Positions 23,901-37,900 of a DNA stretch of 64,000 bases are shown here, one piece after another. How positions within the stretch are numbered: the stretch's first letter is position 1; the number at the start of each line of letters is the position of its first letter. The position numbers and the translations under genes were made by a program. Source of the stretch: Plazaster borealis (lineage: Eukaryota; Echinodermata; Asteroidea; Forcipulatida; Labidiasteridae); the NCBI GenBank assembly GCA_021014325.1, contig CM037461.1, forward strand, positions 22,863,376 through 22,927,375, in the 5' to 3' direction. The notes below the pieces were generated by a model, which made no database searches, was not told where the DNA came from, and saw only the letters and a list, made by a program, of their open reading frames with translations.

Positions 23901-26900
23901 AATGTGAGGGTTACGGGTTCCAATCCCACATTGGTGTGTGTTTCAACCAATGTTCCTATATAACTTTCACACTCTGTAGAAATAAGAAGCATGCAGCCAC
24001 ATCGCACAGAACGTACAAGCTATCTGCACCATATCACATTGAACACCAGTACGGTTATTGTCAGGGTTACGGGTTCCAATCCCACATTGGTGTGTGTTTC
24101 AACCAATGTTCCTATATAACTTTCACACTCTGTAGAAATAAGAAGCATGCAGCCACATCGCACAGAACGTACAAGCTTTCTGCACCATATCACATTGAAC
24201 ACCAGTACGGTTATTGTCAGGGTTACGGGTTCCAATCCCACATTGGTGTGTGTTGCACCCAATGTTTTCAAAAGACTTGTACACTCTGTAGAAATAATAA
24301 GCATGCAGTCACATCGCACAGAACGTACAAGCTATCTGCACCATATCACATTGAACACCAGTACGGTTATTGTCAGGGTTACGGGTTCCAATCCCACATT
24401 GGTGTGTGTTGCACCCAATGTTTTCAAAAGACTTGTACACTCTGTAGAAATAATAAGCATGCAGTCACATCGCACAGAACGTACAAGCTATCTGCACCAT
24501 ATCACATTGAACACCAGTACGGCTAATGTGAGGGTTACGGGTTCGAACCTCCTTTCGGTGCTTCTCTTTCAGCCGTTTGTGAGTGCCGCCCGTGGGCATG
24601 ATGTCGTCGTCGCTCTCATCCAAATCCTTTTCTTTGCTTTTATTCTGATAGCAATTTGTGAAAGTTACAACATGGCATTTTTACAAATTATATTTCTTGA
24701 AAAGTACTGCGCAAGTAATTCAAAACAACAAAACTATCTTTTTTGTTTTCAATTTTAAAACTCACGCATACAAATATTCTTACCAGCACCAAACGTCCAC
24801 AGAAAAAATTCCGTCTGAAAGGCTGTCAAAGTTGAGAAAATAGCATTTGAAAATCCTGAGAATTACCATTGCTTATTTAGATTGCGACAACCGAAATAAG
24901 CCAGATGCGATAATTTCACCTATAAATCAGCATTTCATTGACTAAAAAAACCAATCTGTGACTCTACTTTTAAAGCAAATGTACAAAGTGCCTAGGCACT
25001 CAATGTTACCCCAAATATTTCATCACGTACAAGACTTGCATGGTCTATCGTTCTTGTACTTCCTGTTGCTGATTTTTGTTTTTTAAATAGACCTTATGCA
25101 TTGATGTCATCAAGTTGCCATCTCATAGGTAAAACTATGAGGAAACAATGGAAAATGCGCAGCTGTGTACGTGCCGCACACAGGATCAGCCAATGACCTC
25201 TAGTCGAGGGCGCCCTACTCAAATGACGTCATGTGCATAAGGTCTATAGCAATGTACTATAATGGGTTTCCTGCTGTTATCAAATTCAACCCACCTGTTT
25301 CATTCGGTCCTTGTCTTTATTCTTCTCTAGTTTGTTACTGTGGCTGTCATAGTCAAGAAGCTTGTGGTACCTCTTCTGGATAAGTTTGTGAGGTCCTTGG
25401 AACATGATGAGGAGTCCGTTAAGAGGTGAGATCACCCTCTGCTGTACAAATAACATCTGCGGAAATGAAACCAAATAGATCATCAAAGGTTTCCCTTAAC
25501 TTTTGTGTTACTCGCTTTCCAGACTAGTGAACTCGACTTCATGATTCGGTAACTTTCTAAGGAACAGACTGTACTTGAAGTGAGCCCTCTGTTGTTGGGA
25601 TTTATGTTAATGAGATGTTGACTAATAAAAAGTGCTAATAATTGGCAGCGAGGAAGGGATGCAATCTTTGAACAGTGTTTTATAGTTCCAGCTAAGTATT
25701 GAGAACATCTAGGAGCACAAGGGCAGCCATCTTTACATCTCGCGTGAGTAACTTTGAACGAGTTTACTGGCAAGATGGCATTGGATCAACGTGTATGAGG
25801 GCGCTATACTCACATAATCTTTATAGAGTTTACTGGCAAGATGGCGTTGGATCTACGTGTATGAGGGTGCTATACTCACATAATCTTTATAGAGTTTATT
25901 GGCAAGATGGCGTTGGATCTACATGTATGAGGGCGTTATACTCACATAATCTTTGTAGAGTTTATTGGCAAGATGGCGTTGGACAGCCTCATACTTGTTG
26001 ACTTCATGTAGATTGGACTGACTGGCGTAGTAGTCTGAGATGTCACTACCCACAGCTGCCTCAGATGAAGTGGCATCCTGGGAAATAAATAAACAGTTCG
26101 TTAACCCTAAAGCCCAATTTCATAAAGCTGCTTTAAAGGAACGTTACAGAACTGGTAATTAAAATTTTCTTTAAGATCACACATTTACATAAAACTTACA
26201 CGGTCTGATGATGGTGATAGTAGAAAACGTCCCTAGAAATATTTCTGTCTGAAATGCCATATTTGATGAGAAATAAATAAAACTAATTTCCGATTGGATT
26301 TTATCGCTCATGAGCGTTTTATTCATGCATTGTATAACACATGCAAATGTGTAATCGGTTTTTCACTATTTTCTCGTGACCCAGATGGCCGATCGATCTC
26401 AAACTTCTACAGGTTTGTCAGTTTATGTACATGGTGGATTATATAAAGTGCTTACACTGCCAGCAACTGTTTTGTTAGCAAAAACCAATTCTGTGATGTT
26501 CCTTTAAGCACAAAAAGTAGCTATGCATATGCTTACCAGAATAAGGTGACCAACCAAAATACCATGTCACATGTACAGTCTGTGACTGGTATCCTGCTTA
26601 TTTTTGCTAAGATGTCTCTGGGTTTGATTCTCTCACCTTGAGTTGCTCCAAGTAAGCGTTGACATCCTTCACGAAGATCCTGATGGTCTTCTCCAGATTT
26701 CTGAATCGTCTTTCCATCTGATCGAAATCTCCATCAACCGTCTGTAAGACATTAAGCAAAAGTGTCATAAGCCAAAGAATCTGCACAATTTTTTGGACTG
26801 TGTATTGACCGGAGATGCCACTGTGGTAACGAACAAAAACCTTAAAATTATTTTTCCTTAGACAAAAGCAGAAAGCCACTGAATGAATGTCGCGAGTGGT

Positions 26901-29900
26901 AACCATTGTGACAAATTATCGCAGAGCAATCATCACAGAGATGCCAACATTGAATTCCCAAAAAGAGTAGCACTGCCGAGCACTTAAGTTCAAGTCAGGC
27001 ATACAACTCACCGAGTCGTAAAAAGAGGAAAATTACGACATCTACAATATAAACTAAGATTTTCAGTGAAAAACACTTGCTTAAGAGGCCAAACAATTAT
27101 AACTTTATTCAGGCTTGATTTATTTAAAATAAAATTTAAAAAATTGTACAAAAAACGGAAGTTGAGTTTTTTGGGGGTTTTTTACCGGAAATCCGGAAGA
27201 GTGGCATCTCTCTTTGCATCAAGTCACCACCTCATGCCCACAGTGTCTTTATTTAAATTTATACCTGGATATCCCAGGGGTCGATTTCACAAAGCACTAA
27301 GATCAGTTGTCAATATTACCATAGTGATTTGTATTGTGACATCACACTTTGCTAAGCAATTAAGAGTGATTTGCAGTTAAGATCAATCTTAACTGTTTGT
27401 GAAGTTGAGCCAAGGGCATCTAAAAGTGCAGGTAGCCTTTTGTTATTTTCATGCATGGTTAGGCAGGACACTGAGGCTGGAAGATAGAGCTGGGTGTGCA
27501 CACACACACTCTCCCTTCGCTACAAGACTACCAGAGTGAGCAACTGGTCCCCTCTCAGTCTTCTTTGATCTTGTAATACGTCAAACTGTATTCAGTTTAG
27601 GGTGATCGTGTAAAAACATGATTCCTTTGAAATGGAATCGCGTCAAAATACTTGCATTTTGACATGCGTGTACGAAGCATCCTACAAGCAGCACACAAGC
27701 GCTCAAAAGTTTTTAACTAGCGTGCACGTAGTCACTTTTGGAAGCCAATCAGCGCTTTTTTTTCAGTACATCCCTACCAGGGGTTAGTGACGAAAGGTAT
27801 CGATACGGCGCGCTGCCCATGGTAGCGAGGCTGGGAAGTCAGCTCTGAACTTCTGTGTGCCTTGACTGCAGTTACTGTTTATAGAATTTTCTTATTTGCA
27901 ATTACAAAAAATCAATTGGTAATCTTAATGAATGTATAGCTCTAAAAATGCATGGCATTACACATATTTTGTGTACAGGGCACTGCTGTGGGCTAAGAAA
28001 GTGCTTTACCTGTGTTGTTAATCCAGTCATTTGAGTTAGCCTTTGGTTTATCCGCTGTGATTTCTTCCTTATGGAGTGTAGATTGAGTCGTCCGAGTTTA
28101 TCCGTTATTGCATCTTGGCCAGTCCGTCTGTACTTCATTACTAGAAATTGATGAAGAAAAGCAGTTTTTACAAATTTATTTCATATATTTTGTATTTCAA
28201 ATTTATTTCATATATTTTGTATTTAACGAGTTTAAAGTGCTAAAAGGTTTGAAGAATACACCTGATTTGCATTAAAGAGCACCCTCTACAGTTTCTGGTT
28301 TATTTCTGGTTCATTCAAATCTTGCGATGTAAGGTCCGAATTACAAATGAATTCACAAAAAAACTAAAACATAAACAAATTCATTAACAAAGGAGAATAG
28401 AGAACACAAAACATAAAGTTAAGAAAACATTTGAATCATGCATGAATCGTTTCTCAGATTTCTTAGGGCTGTTTGTGAATGCTGCGGCCAGAGATGCGGT
28501 TGGTACCCGTTGTCACCTCGCTTAACATGGATGGATTCTAGAACCGGAACCTCTCAGATGTAACAATTCAGGAGGTCTCTGTGTACCACCAGAAATACAA
28601 AACTACAGGTTTTGACACAATGTGGACTATTTCTTTCTCCCTTTGATAATTGCTTTACTTCTTTCAAGGAAATTTGAAGGCTCAAGGAGATTTTGAGAAA
28701 ATCCTGAAATCAGGAAAAATCCCTAGAAATCACATGCCTGCAATAGAATACCGACTTGAGACAAAACAGTAGACTTACCCAAGTCCTTCCTCCTCTTGAA
28801 TTCATTAATAGCCTTTGCTACTTCCGTCATTGTTTGTATTGCTTCCTGCAGGTTTGGTTTGTCCGCATAGCTCTCCTCTGAATACTGGACACAGAAACAA
28901 ACAAAAACATCTCAGCCCTTGCAGGTTCCCATTTTTTAAAAACACCTGAGTAAAGTTTTAAAAACTTTTAAGGGTCCATTTACCCTTCAGAGACCATTCA
29001 TTTCTGTATAATCATCACCATAAGCCCAGAATTTTTGTTCACTGGACTCGGTAAAGTACTGAGTATACAGTGCTTTACACACATCGGTGTACGGGTAAAT
29101 CCAAATATAATATTCTTTATCCCCCAATGCAAATTTAACATCTGTTAAATTTTTGCGATCCCCGCCGCTAAAATATAGGATTCGAACTGCCTCTAGCTAC
29201 CGGGCAATCTCGGTGGTCTAGTTGGTAAGACATCTGCTCTAGAATGGCAACGGTTGTGGGTTCGAATCCAACCCAAGTAATATGCCTGTGATTGTTTTTT
29301 CACAGGACTCCGGAGAGTATACAGTTCTTTACACACATCGGTATATGGGTAAAACCAAATATAACATGGTTTTGTTGTTGATTTTTTCTTTCTTCTTTTC
29401 CTTGTAAAAGTGTCTGACAAAATCCTTTAAATCAAAAATTTTGTTTTGTTTTTTAGAAACATAGAAACTATGTTAACATGAGAAACATTGTAAAATGTCA
29501 ATTCGGTCATGACCTTTACTTTGACCTGTTTAGTAGAGTGGTATTAGTTCAGATCTTGTAGCCCTTTCCAGCCGCTATGGGCATTTTGTTACAAGCCGTT
29601 TGTGGCTGCTGTGGTCTCTAAAGGGTTAAAGATTGATACATGATCCAAACGTGATCTATGTTTTGTGAAATCGACCTTCCAAACAAAGCTACTGAAACGG
29701 AAAGAAAAATACCTGTCAACATATCATAGAAGGCCACTGTAATGATACGAGGCTTCCAAGCCGTTTGTGGCCACTGTGGTCTCTAAAGGGTTAACCAATT
29801 TAAAATGTCTGAACAAGCTTCTATACTGACCTTGTCCAGCTCACCAAGAAGAAGCTGGTATTTTAAGATCCTCTGAACGGGTTTGATCAAGAAAGAAGCA

Positions 29901-31915
29901 AGATCCCAACAGTTCGTACTCTGCCTGTTAAAAGATGAAAACAAAATCACACTTAAAGAACAACAAGTATGAAACAGAGGAATAAAAACTTCCGAGATTG
30001 AAAATCATGCATGATACTTGGCCCTAAGTAAAAAGTTGGAAAAATTTACTGAGTACAATGGCTGACCAACATAATAATAGTAAGTGTTGTTTGAAGCTTT
30101 GCATGGTGTGGAGAAATAAGAAATAACTATAAATAAATAGTAAACTTGCGGGTACAACCATGTGTAAATCTCTTCGTGGGAGTGTTGGCTCTGAAAAGAG
30201 CCGGTGTGGTCTCGACGTTTCGAACAGTATACTCTGCTCGTCTTCAGGAGATAATAATAAAAATACCGAGTTCTTATATAGCGCTTTATCACACCCGATG
30301 GGCGTCTCAAAGCGCTCAGTACTTTTTTTCCTGCATGGTATGTGGAGCTACAGTGAGAGAAGGGTGAATGCGCACTTTTCACGAACATTGTAAAAGAATG
30401 CTGCCACCTATTGCTCCCGTACTTCAGCACAATGATGCGGTCCAGCGGAACATTCTAACGGTCCAATGGATTGCGGGCGTGTGCTCTCGATAACGTTCTT
30501 TTGCACCTGGAACATACACGACATTTGAGACACTCCCTAACTCGGCTTTTAAAAACGAAAATGTCAAGCTCAAAACTCTGTATTTTTTTTATAGCCTGCC
30601 CGATATGGGGCAGAGGGTGTCCCCCCCCCCCAATAACACACTATTTTCCTCTTGTATATAACTACCCCCCACCCTTAAATCCTCAAAAAAATTCCTGAGA
30701 TTCCAAGCACACAATGAAGACACAATAGGGGGGTACACCATGCCCCATATCGAGCACCAATTGTTTTTTTCAATTGTTTATGATTGGCTAGAAATTGACT
30801 TTTGACATTTTTATTTTCGCCAGACATTTACCTGACAAGCTCCAGCCCCTGGTTGATGTACTCTTGTACTTCATCATTTTCTTCATACTGAAAAGGAAGA
30901 AAAAAGTAGTTTAAAGGGTGTGTACAACATTGGTAAGAATGAAAATATAAATGCTCACCGATTTGCACATAACTTACATGGTATAAAGATGGTCATGGTA
31001 GAAAACTTCCCTTAAATAGTTTTGCTTCAAATGCCATAGTTTTTACGAAATGAGTAAAATAATAGTATTTATCCTGCAGGATAAATTCCGATGTTTTAAA
31101 AAAAGTTTAAACACATAAGGGTTTTTCACTGTTTTCTCATGACTCCTTAAACTAGCTTAAACTTTTACGGGTTTGTTATTTCATGTATATGTTGGGTCAC
31201 ATCGAGTTTGGATACAGGTCTTTGGCAATTTGTTGTACACACCCTTTAATCAAGTAGGGACTGAAAACCCAATTCATATGCAAGGCTCCGGTCCGAGGTG
31301 GGATTCGAACCGGGTCCACGGAGGTGAAAGGCAATGAAGAAACCATTGAACCAACCTGAAGCCCCAATGTAAGGCACAATCAGTACATTAAGAGTTTAAA
31401 ATATATAAAGAGAACGTGGATGATAGAGAAGTTCATTTTCAACAACTCATCTTAAGATGAATCTTAGTGCTTTTGTGAAAATGAGCCCGGGTTTCCAGAT
31501 GTACCTTTTCAAGTAAAGTTGTAGAGTCGTCATGGTTTCTGCAGTACTCTGCGTATGCCTTGTGAAGATCGTTACTGTGTCTCATGAAACATTGACCTGT
31601 AAATCATATTAATAATATTAATAATAATAATAATGCAGTTCTTATATAGCGCTTTATACTCCCGATGAGTGTCTCAAAGCACTCAGTATTTTTCCTACAA
31701 GGTAAGTGGAGTTACATGTTGAAGTATGAGACCTATTTCTTTGCATAGCACCATGTAATGGTTTACAAGGTGCTGTGGCGCAATAATGCAGCCAATCAAA
31801 CCAAGGCACATTTGTATTTTTTATTTTTTATTTGTTGACTTATTTAGAAAGGGTGCATCACATCTGCTATCTGATTAAGTTCACTCATGAGGCATCCTTG
31901 GTTTCATTACCAGAA

Positions 31916-31955
<40 letters not shown>

Positions 31956-34900
31956 CAGTTCTTATATAGCGCTTTATACTCCCGATGGGTGTCTCAAAGC
32001 GCTCAGTATCTTTCCTACAACGTAAGTGGAGTTACGTGTTGAAGTATGAGACCTATTCCTTTGCATAGCACCATGTAATGGTTTACAAGGTGCTGTGGCG
32101 CAATATGCAGCCAATCAAACCAGGAATCAAATACCCAAGAATAATTTTAAAATAAATAAAAGCCTGCTGCAATGAATTAAAAGCAAAGTATACCTTTGGT
32201 TTTTGGAATCGTTCCATTGTATTAATTCTATATAAATGTAGATATATATAATAAAACTAACCTGGGAAAATTAAGTTTCAAAAGGTGGTAGTGTTTTTGA
32301 AATATCGCCAAATATCTGGAGCAGTTATGTCCACGCAGGAAGAATAATCTGTAATAGGAATGCACAATCTGAGAAACGTTTCATGCAGAAACATTTCTCA
32401 GATTGACATATTTTAGAATCCCTCTCTCTACCACTTTACTTGGGAAAAAGGAGAAGGCAAAGACAAAAGGTTATTTAGTCATTTCCTTCTTGGATGTTCA
32501 GACCATGGGGTTGAATGGTCTGGAGGCGCCTAATCCACAGTTTCTCTTAAGTACAGCTTAGGAAAGAAGAACTAGTTGATGCAATCTTCAGAGATGCCAC
32601 TGTGGTAACGAACAAAAACCTGAAAATTGTTTGTCCTTAGACAAAAGCAGAAAGCCACTGAATGAATGTCGTGAGTGGTAACCATTGTGACAAATTATCG
32701 TAGAGCAATCATCGCAGAGATGCCACAATTGAATTCCCAAAAAGAATAGCACCGCCGAGTCAGGCATACAACTCACCGAGCCGTAAAAAGAGGAAAATTA
32801 CGACATTTACGATATAAACTAATATTTTCAGCGAAAATCGCTTATTGCAAAGCCGACTTGCTTTAGAGGCCAAACAATTACAACTTTATTCAGGCTTGAT
32901 TTTGAAAAAACGGAAGTTGAGGTTTATGTGAAGAAAAAAAACGGAAATCCGGGTAAATCTGGAAAAGTGGCATCTCTGAATCTGCTTACCAAGACAATTA
33001 CCTGTGGTGTAAAAATGTGGTGGGAGTCTTTCATCTCAACCCTAGATTAGCAGAGTCTACATTTGCAGAGACTGCCGACCCATATGTACCAGGGCCCAAT
33101 TTCATAGAGCTGCTTAAGCACAAAAAGTAGCTTAGCGCAACCAAATTTCGCTTACCAGAATAAGATTACCAGCTAAACTACCATGTCACGTGTAAAATTT
33201 GTCACTGGTATCCTGCTCATTTCTGCTTAGCAGAAAATTGTTAAGCAGTTCTTACCAATGAACTGATCCTCCGGGGCATTTCCTTCAATCGTCTCTTCAA
33301 GATCATTCAGAAATTTCTCTGATATCTCGATTACTTGCTCCATGTTGCCGAATAGAATCTCCAACTCAAGGCCTTTAGTCTACAAGAAACAAAAATTGTG
33401 TTTAAGATTTGCAACTATGAATCCAGAGGTTTTGTCAGCAGAAAAAAAAGAAAACATGCTTAAAGAGACACGTTGCCTTCAGATTGGGTGCTTAAAGGCA
33501 CTGAACATGTTTGGTAATTGTCAAAGACCAGTGTTCTCACTTGGTGTATCCCAACATATGCATAAAATAACAAGCCTGTGAAAATTTGGGCTCAATTGGT
33601 CATCGAAGTTGCAAGAAAATGATGAAAGAAAAAAACACCCTTGTTGTACAAATTTGTGTGCTTTCAGATAGGAAAAAAAACTTCTTGCAAGAAGTTTTTA
33701 TTATTTTAGTGAGAAATTACCTCTTTCTCAAAAACTACGTTACTTCAGAGGGAGTCGTTTCTTACAATGTTTTATACTATCAACAGCTCTCCGTTGCTTG
33801 TTACCAATTAAGTTTTTATGCTAATATTTGTTTTGAGTCATTACCAAACGTGTACGATACCTTTAAATTCTACTATTAAAACATCTCTCCAACCATATTC
33901 ATTTCATAACAAACGAAGCACCCAATCCCAAGGCAATATGTCCCTTCAATCTTTTAGAGACATTTCATTTTTTGGATAATCATCACCATAATCCAAGACA
34001 TGCTCATATTCTAAATTTCCAACACAAGTTTTCTAGTAAAACTTTGTGTTAGAAGTTCCCGTCACCCAAATCAAACAAGAAATCAAAGCAAGAAAAAAGT
34101 AACCATGATGCTCCATTCTATAAGATGAGTATTGGGTTTTTTGTTTTCCCAGTAGGAGAGTTGGCATCACCCTTTCACCTGCAACTAAATGTTACTTACC
34201 CGGAAAAAAAAATTCAGATGTTAAAAGCAAAGTTTAAGAGTTATGGCAAGAAATAGATAAGCATGACGGTTTTTCAAAACCTGGGCCCAAATTAATAGAG
34301 CTGCTTGAGCACAAAAAGTAGCTAAGCACAAGGAAATTATGCTTACCGGAAAAAAAAGGTTACCAGCCAAAATACCATGTCACATGCACCATCTTTGACT
34401 GGTATCCTGCTATGTTTTGCTTCAGCACAAAATTGTTAAGCAAAATTGTTGACTTAAGGAGCTCTATGCAATTGGGCACAGAGCTTAGACTCTGGTTACC
34501 AGCCAAAATACCATGTCACATGCACCATCTTTGACTGGTATCCTGCTATGTTTTGCTTCAGCACGAAAATGTTAAGCAAAAGTGTCGACTTAAGGAGCTC
34601 TATGCAATTGGGCCCAGATCTTAGACTTTGGCTGTGACTCAGGCAACGTTCGCCTATAAGAAGTTCCGTACTGAAAATGTGTGTTTTCAAAATTGCTGAT
34701 GGAGGTCCAAGCTGGAGCCTCAGCCCAAGCTCGAGCTGTGGTTATGCGAAGGACCTATGACCCAAGTCACCTGGGCCCGATCTCATAAAGCTGTTTAGCA
34801 GAAAATTTTGCTCAGCAAGTTTCTTTGCTAAGCAGTAAAATGAGTTGGGTACCAGTCACAGCAATGGTAACTGTATGGTATTTTGGCTGGTAACCTATTT

Positions 34901-37900
34901 TTCTTTAGCAAGAGTTTTCTGTGCTTAGCAAGTTTTTGTGCTTACATGCTTTATGATGGCTCTGCTTACTGTCATGACTGTAAGCAAAGAATCGGCGCTT
35001 ACCGAAGCAGGGAATTCCGTGCTTACATCAAGCGTACCTCACAGGTTAGCAGGGATTTTTTGCTTATGCCCATGCATAATCCTTGTTACCAGGCAATCTT
35101 TGCTTACACAGCTAGCACAGAAGCGAAGAAATGGTGATCGCAAGCGCAGAATTCACAGGTGAGCAGAGCCATGAAATTGGGCCCGGACGTCATCACCACA
35201 GTTAATCTTGGTTACGTCATTTTGGGAGTCAGTTTACCTCTGTGTGTTACTGAGTCGTGCGTGACATGCAATTTTGTCTCCCAAAATGGCAGACCAGGGG
35301 CAAAGTAGCCGCGTGTAAAGTCAGTGCAAAGGATCAATCAGAGATGATGGGGAAATGCGATCCAGTTCAAGTTACACCGCTAGTCAGTTTTTAAGTATAA
35401 TTGATGTTTGAGTTACACTTAAAAACTGACTGGTCTCTGTCAGAAGTTTAAAATAAGGAAGACAATAACTGGTCTTGTAAGAAACTTTAGATTAAGTAGA
35501 TCTAGCTATAGCCTAAAGGTTAGGAGAGTGGCTTAACCCGTCACCTGCAAAAGAAATAGTCCTAAACTTTCTTGACATTTGAAGGTATTATACAGGATTG
35601 GTAGAGCTGACAAAATAGTTGCAGACAGTGTTCATGTTTTGTGTGATCAGCCATATACATGAAATAACAAACCTGTAAACATTTGGGCTTGATCTGTTGT
35701 GTGAGCCAGGGACAAAAATAGTGGAAAACCATGCACAATTTTCATTATGAAAACACATTCTCCTTCATTTTGGTTTTAACAACCGAAATCAGCTGTTGTG
35801 TTTTTTTAGGTTTTCAGATACTGTTTTCTTGAATATGACCTCATTTTAGAGGGAAATATTTCACAGAAAAAATGGTTCTAGTATGAACTTCATAATCAGT
35901 AAGCTTTCAGACTAAAATTAAACAATGTTTTTTATCCTTACCAATCCCGTAAAATACCTTTAAGTGTTAGTTTCCCAAAGAAAAACAAGATAAGGCATGA
36001 CTGATAATTAAAATTATTACTTAAATTGGCGTCAACCTTTTATAATAAACCAAAAGGGACATTATAACTGGGTAAAATGTTTAAATAATTTTGGGTTGAA
36101 CACAGAAAAATTTACTAGAGCAGGACTGGAATCTGCAACCTCCGGATTAACATGCAAGCGCTCTACCCCCAAAAGAATAAATTAGGCATGACTGTTGGTA
36201 GAGTGCCGGAATGTTAATCAATCCATCAATCAATCATACAAAATGTATAAAGCACCTAAATCAAAGGTTTGCTCAAAGGCGCTGAGGCACAGAAGAAATA
36301 AATAAGTCATTGGTCGTAGGCCTCTTGAAACAAGAGGGCTTTCAGAAGTGTCTTAAATGTGTTAAGGGATGTTGTGTCCCTGATGTGATTTGGAAGTTTA
36401 TTCCAGAGTTTGGGTCCATAGACTGAGAAGGCTCACAGGTTCAAGTCTTCAATTTCTCTTTGTTCAACTCAAAACTGTTTATAACAAGTAAGACCACAGA
36501 AAGCTCCTGCTGTTATAAAAAAAACCAGCATTTAAATTAATTTCCCAAGAAATAAGAACCAGAAAGACATGGCAAGAATTGATTTTTGTGGTTAGAAATG
36601 TGAGCAGAGATGATGCGAGTGCAGGTAGGGTGGGAAGGAGCGAAGGGGGGGTGGGGGGTACATGTATACCAATTTCTTTTCTCCTGTCCTCTCGTTTTCA
36701 TCAAGTTGTTGCTGAATGAGTATCTTGCTGATGATCTCCTGGAAGGTAATATTTCATGACAATCACACAAAACAACGACGCAGTTTATGAAGTTTCATGA
36801 ATGGAATTATTATGCTTATGATTTTGAAATGAGAATAAATAACACGTACATTCAAGTATCCAACTTTCTTTTAAAGCACAAAACAGGGTATTTAGTTGTA
36901 TACAGTCCTGATTCATCATGGCGGTAATGGAGGCAATTGCCTCCATGCCCCCTGGTCATTGCCTTGGTGCCCCTTGAAATGTTCCAGTTTCACCCCTGAT
37001 ACTTCACAGAGGCAACAGAGGCAATTGCCTCCATGCCCCCTGGTCATTGCCTTGGTGCCCCTTGAAATGTTCCAGTTTCAGGCCTGATACTTCACGAAGG
37101 CAACAGAGGCAATTGCCTCCATGCCCCCTGGTCATTGCCTTGGTGCCCCTTGAAATGTTCCAGTTTCACCCCTGATACTTCACAGAGGCAACAGAGGCAA
37201 TTGCCTCCATGCCCCCTGGTCATTGCCTTGGTGCCCCTTGAAATGTTCCAGTTTCAGGCCTGATACTTCACGAAGGCAACAGAGGCAATTGCCTCCATGC
37301 CCCCTGGTCATTGCCTTGGTGCCCCTTGAAATGGTCCAGTTTCACCCCTGATACTTCACTGAGGCAATTGCCTCCATGCCCCTGGTAATTTTGCCTTGGT
37401 GCCCCTTGAAATGTTCCAGTTTCACCCCTGATACTTCACTGAGGCAACAGAGGCAATTGCCTCCATGCCCCCTGGTCATTGCCTTGGTGCCCCTTGAAAC
37501 GTTCCAGTTTCAGGCCTGATACTTCACAGAGGCAATTGCCTCCATGCCCCTGGTAATTTTGCCTTGGTGCCCCTTGAAATGTTCCAGTTTCACCCCTGAT
37601 ACTTCACGGAGGCAAAAGAGGCAATTGCCTCCATGCTCCTGGTCATTGCCTTAGTGCCCTTTGATTTGTTCAAGTTTCAGGCCTGATACTGAGTAAATAG
37701 CTTTTTTTCTTTAAGCCCACAGAAAACCTGTGAAAAGAAGGCAGTGAAGCACACGTACTAATTTTCCTGAATTGAGGAAGAAACCTTCTTCACTGTGTAC
37801 CTGTTTATCTTTCAAGACGGACATGTGTATATATATATGTATCAATCTGTATGCATTACATACGAAGTGTGGACTTGAGAACAAAACAGATCCACATAAT

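Noticed and set aside
23936..24758. Open frames of about 200 codons across the 156-bp array
   Set aside because: The period is 52 codons, so any stop-free unit gives a long frame. No domain, and the array is SINE-like.
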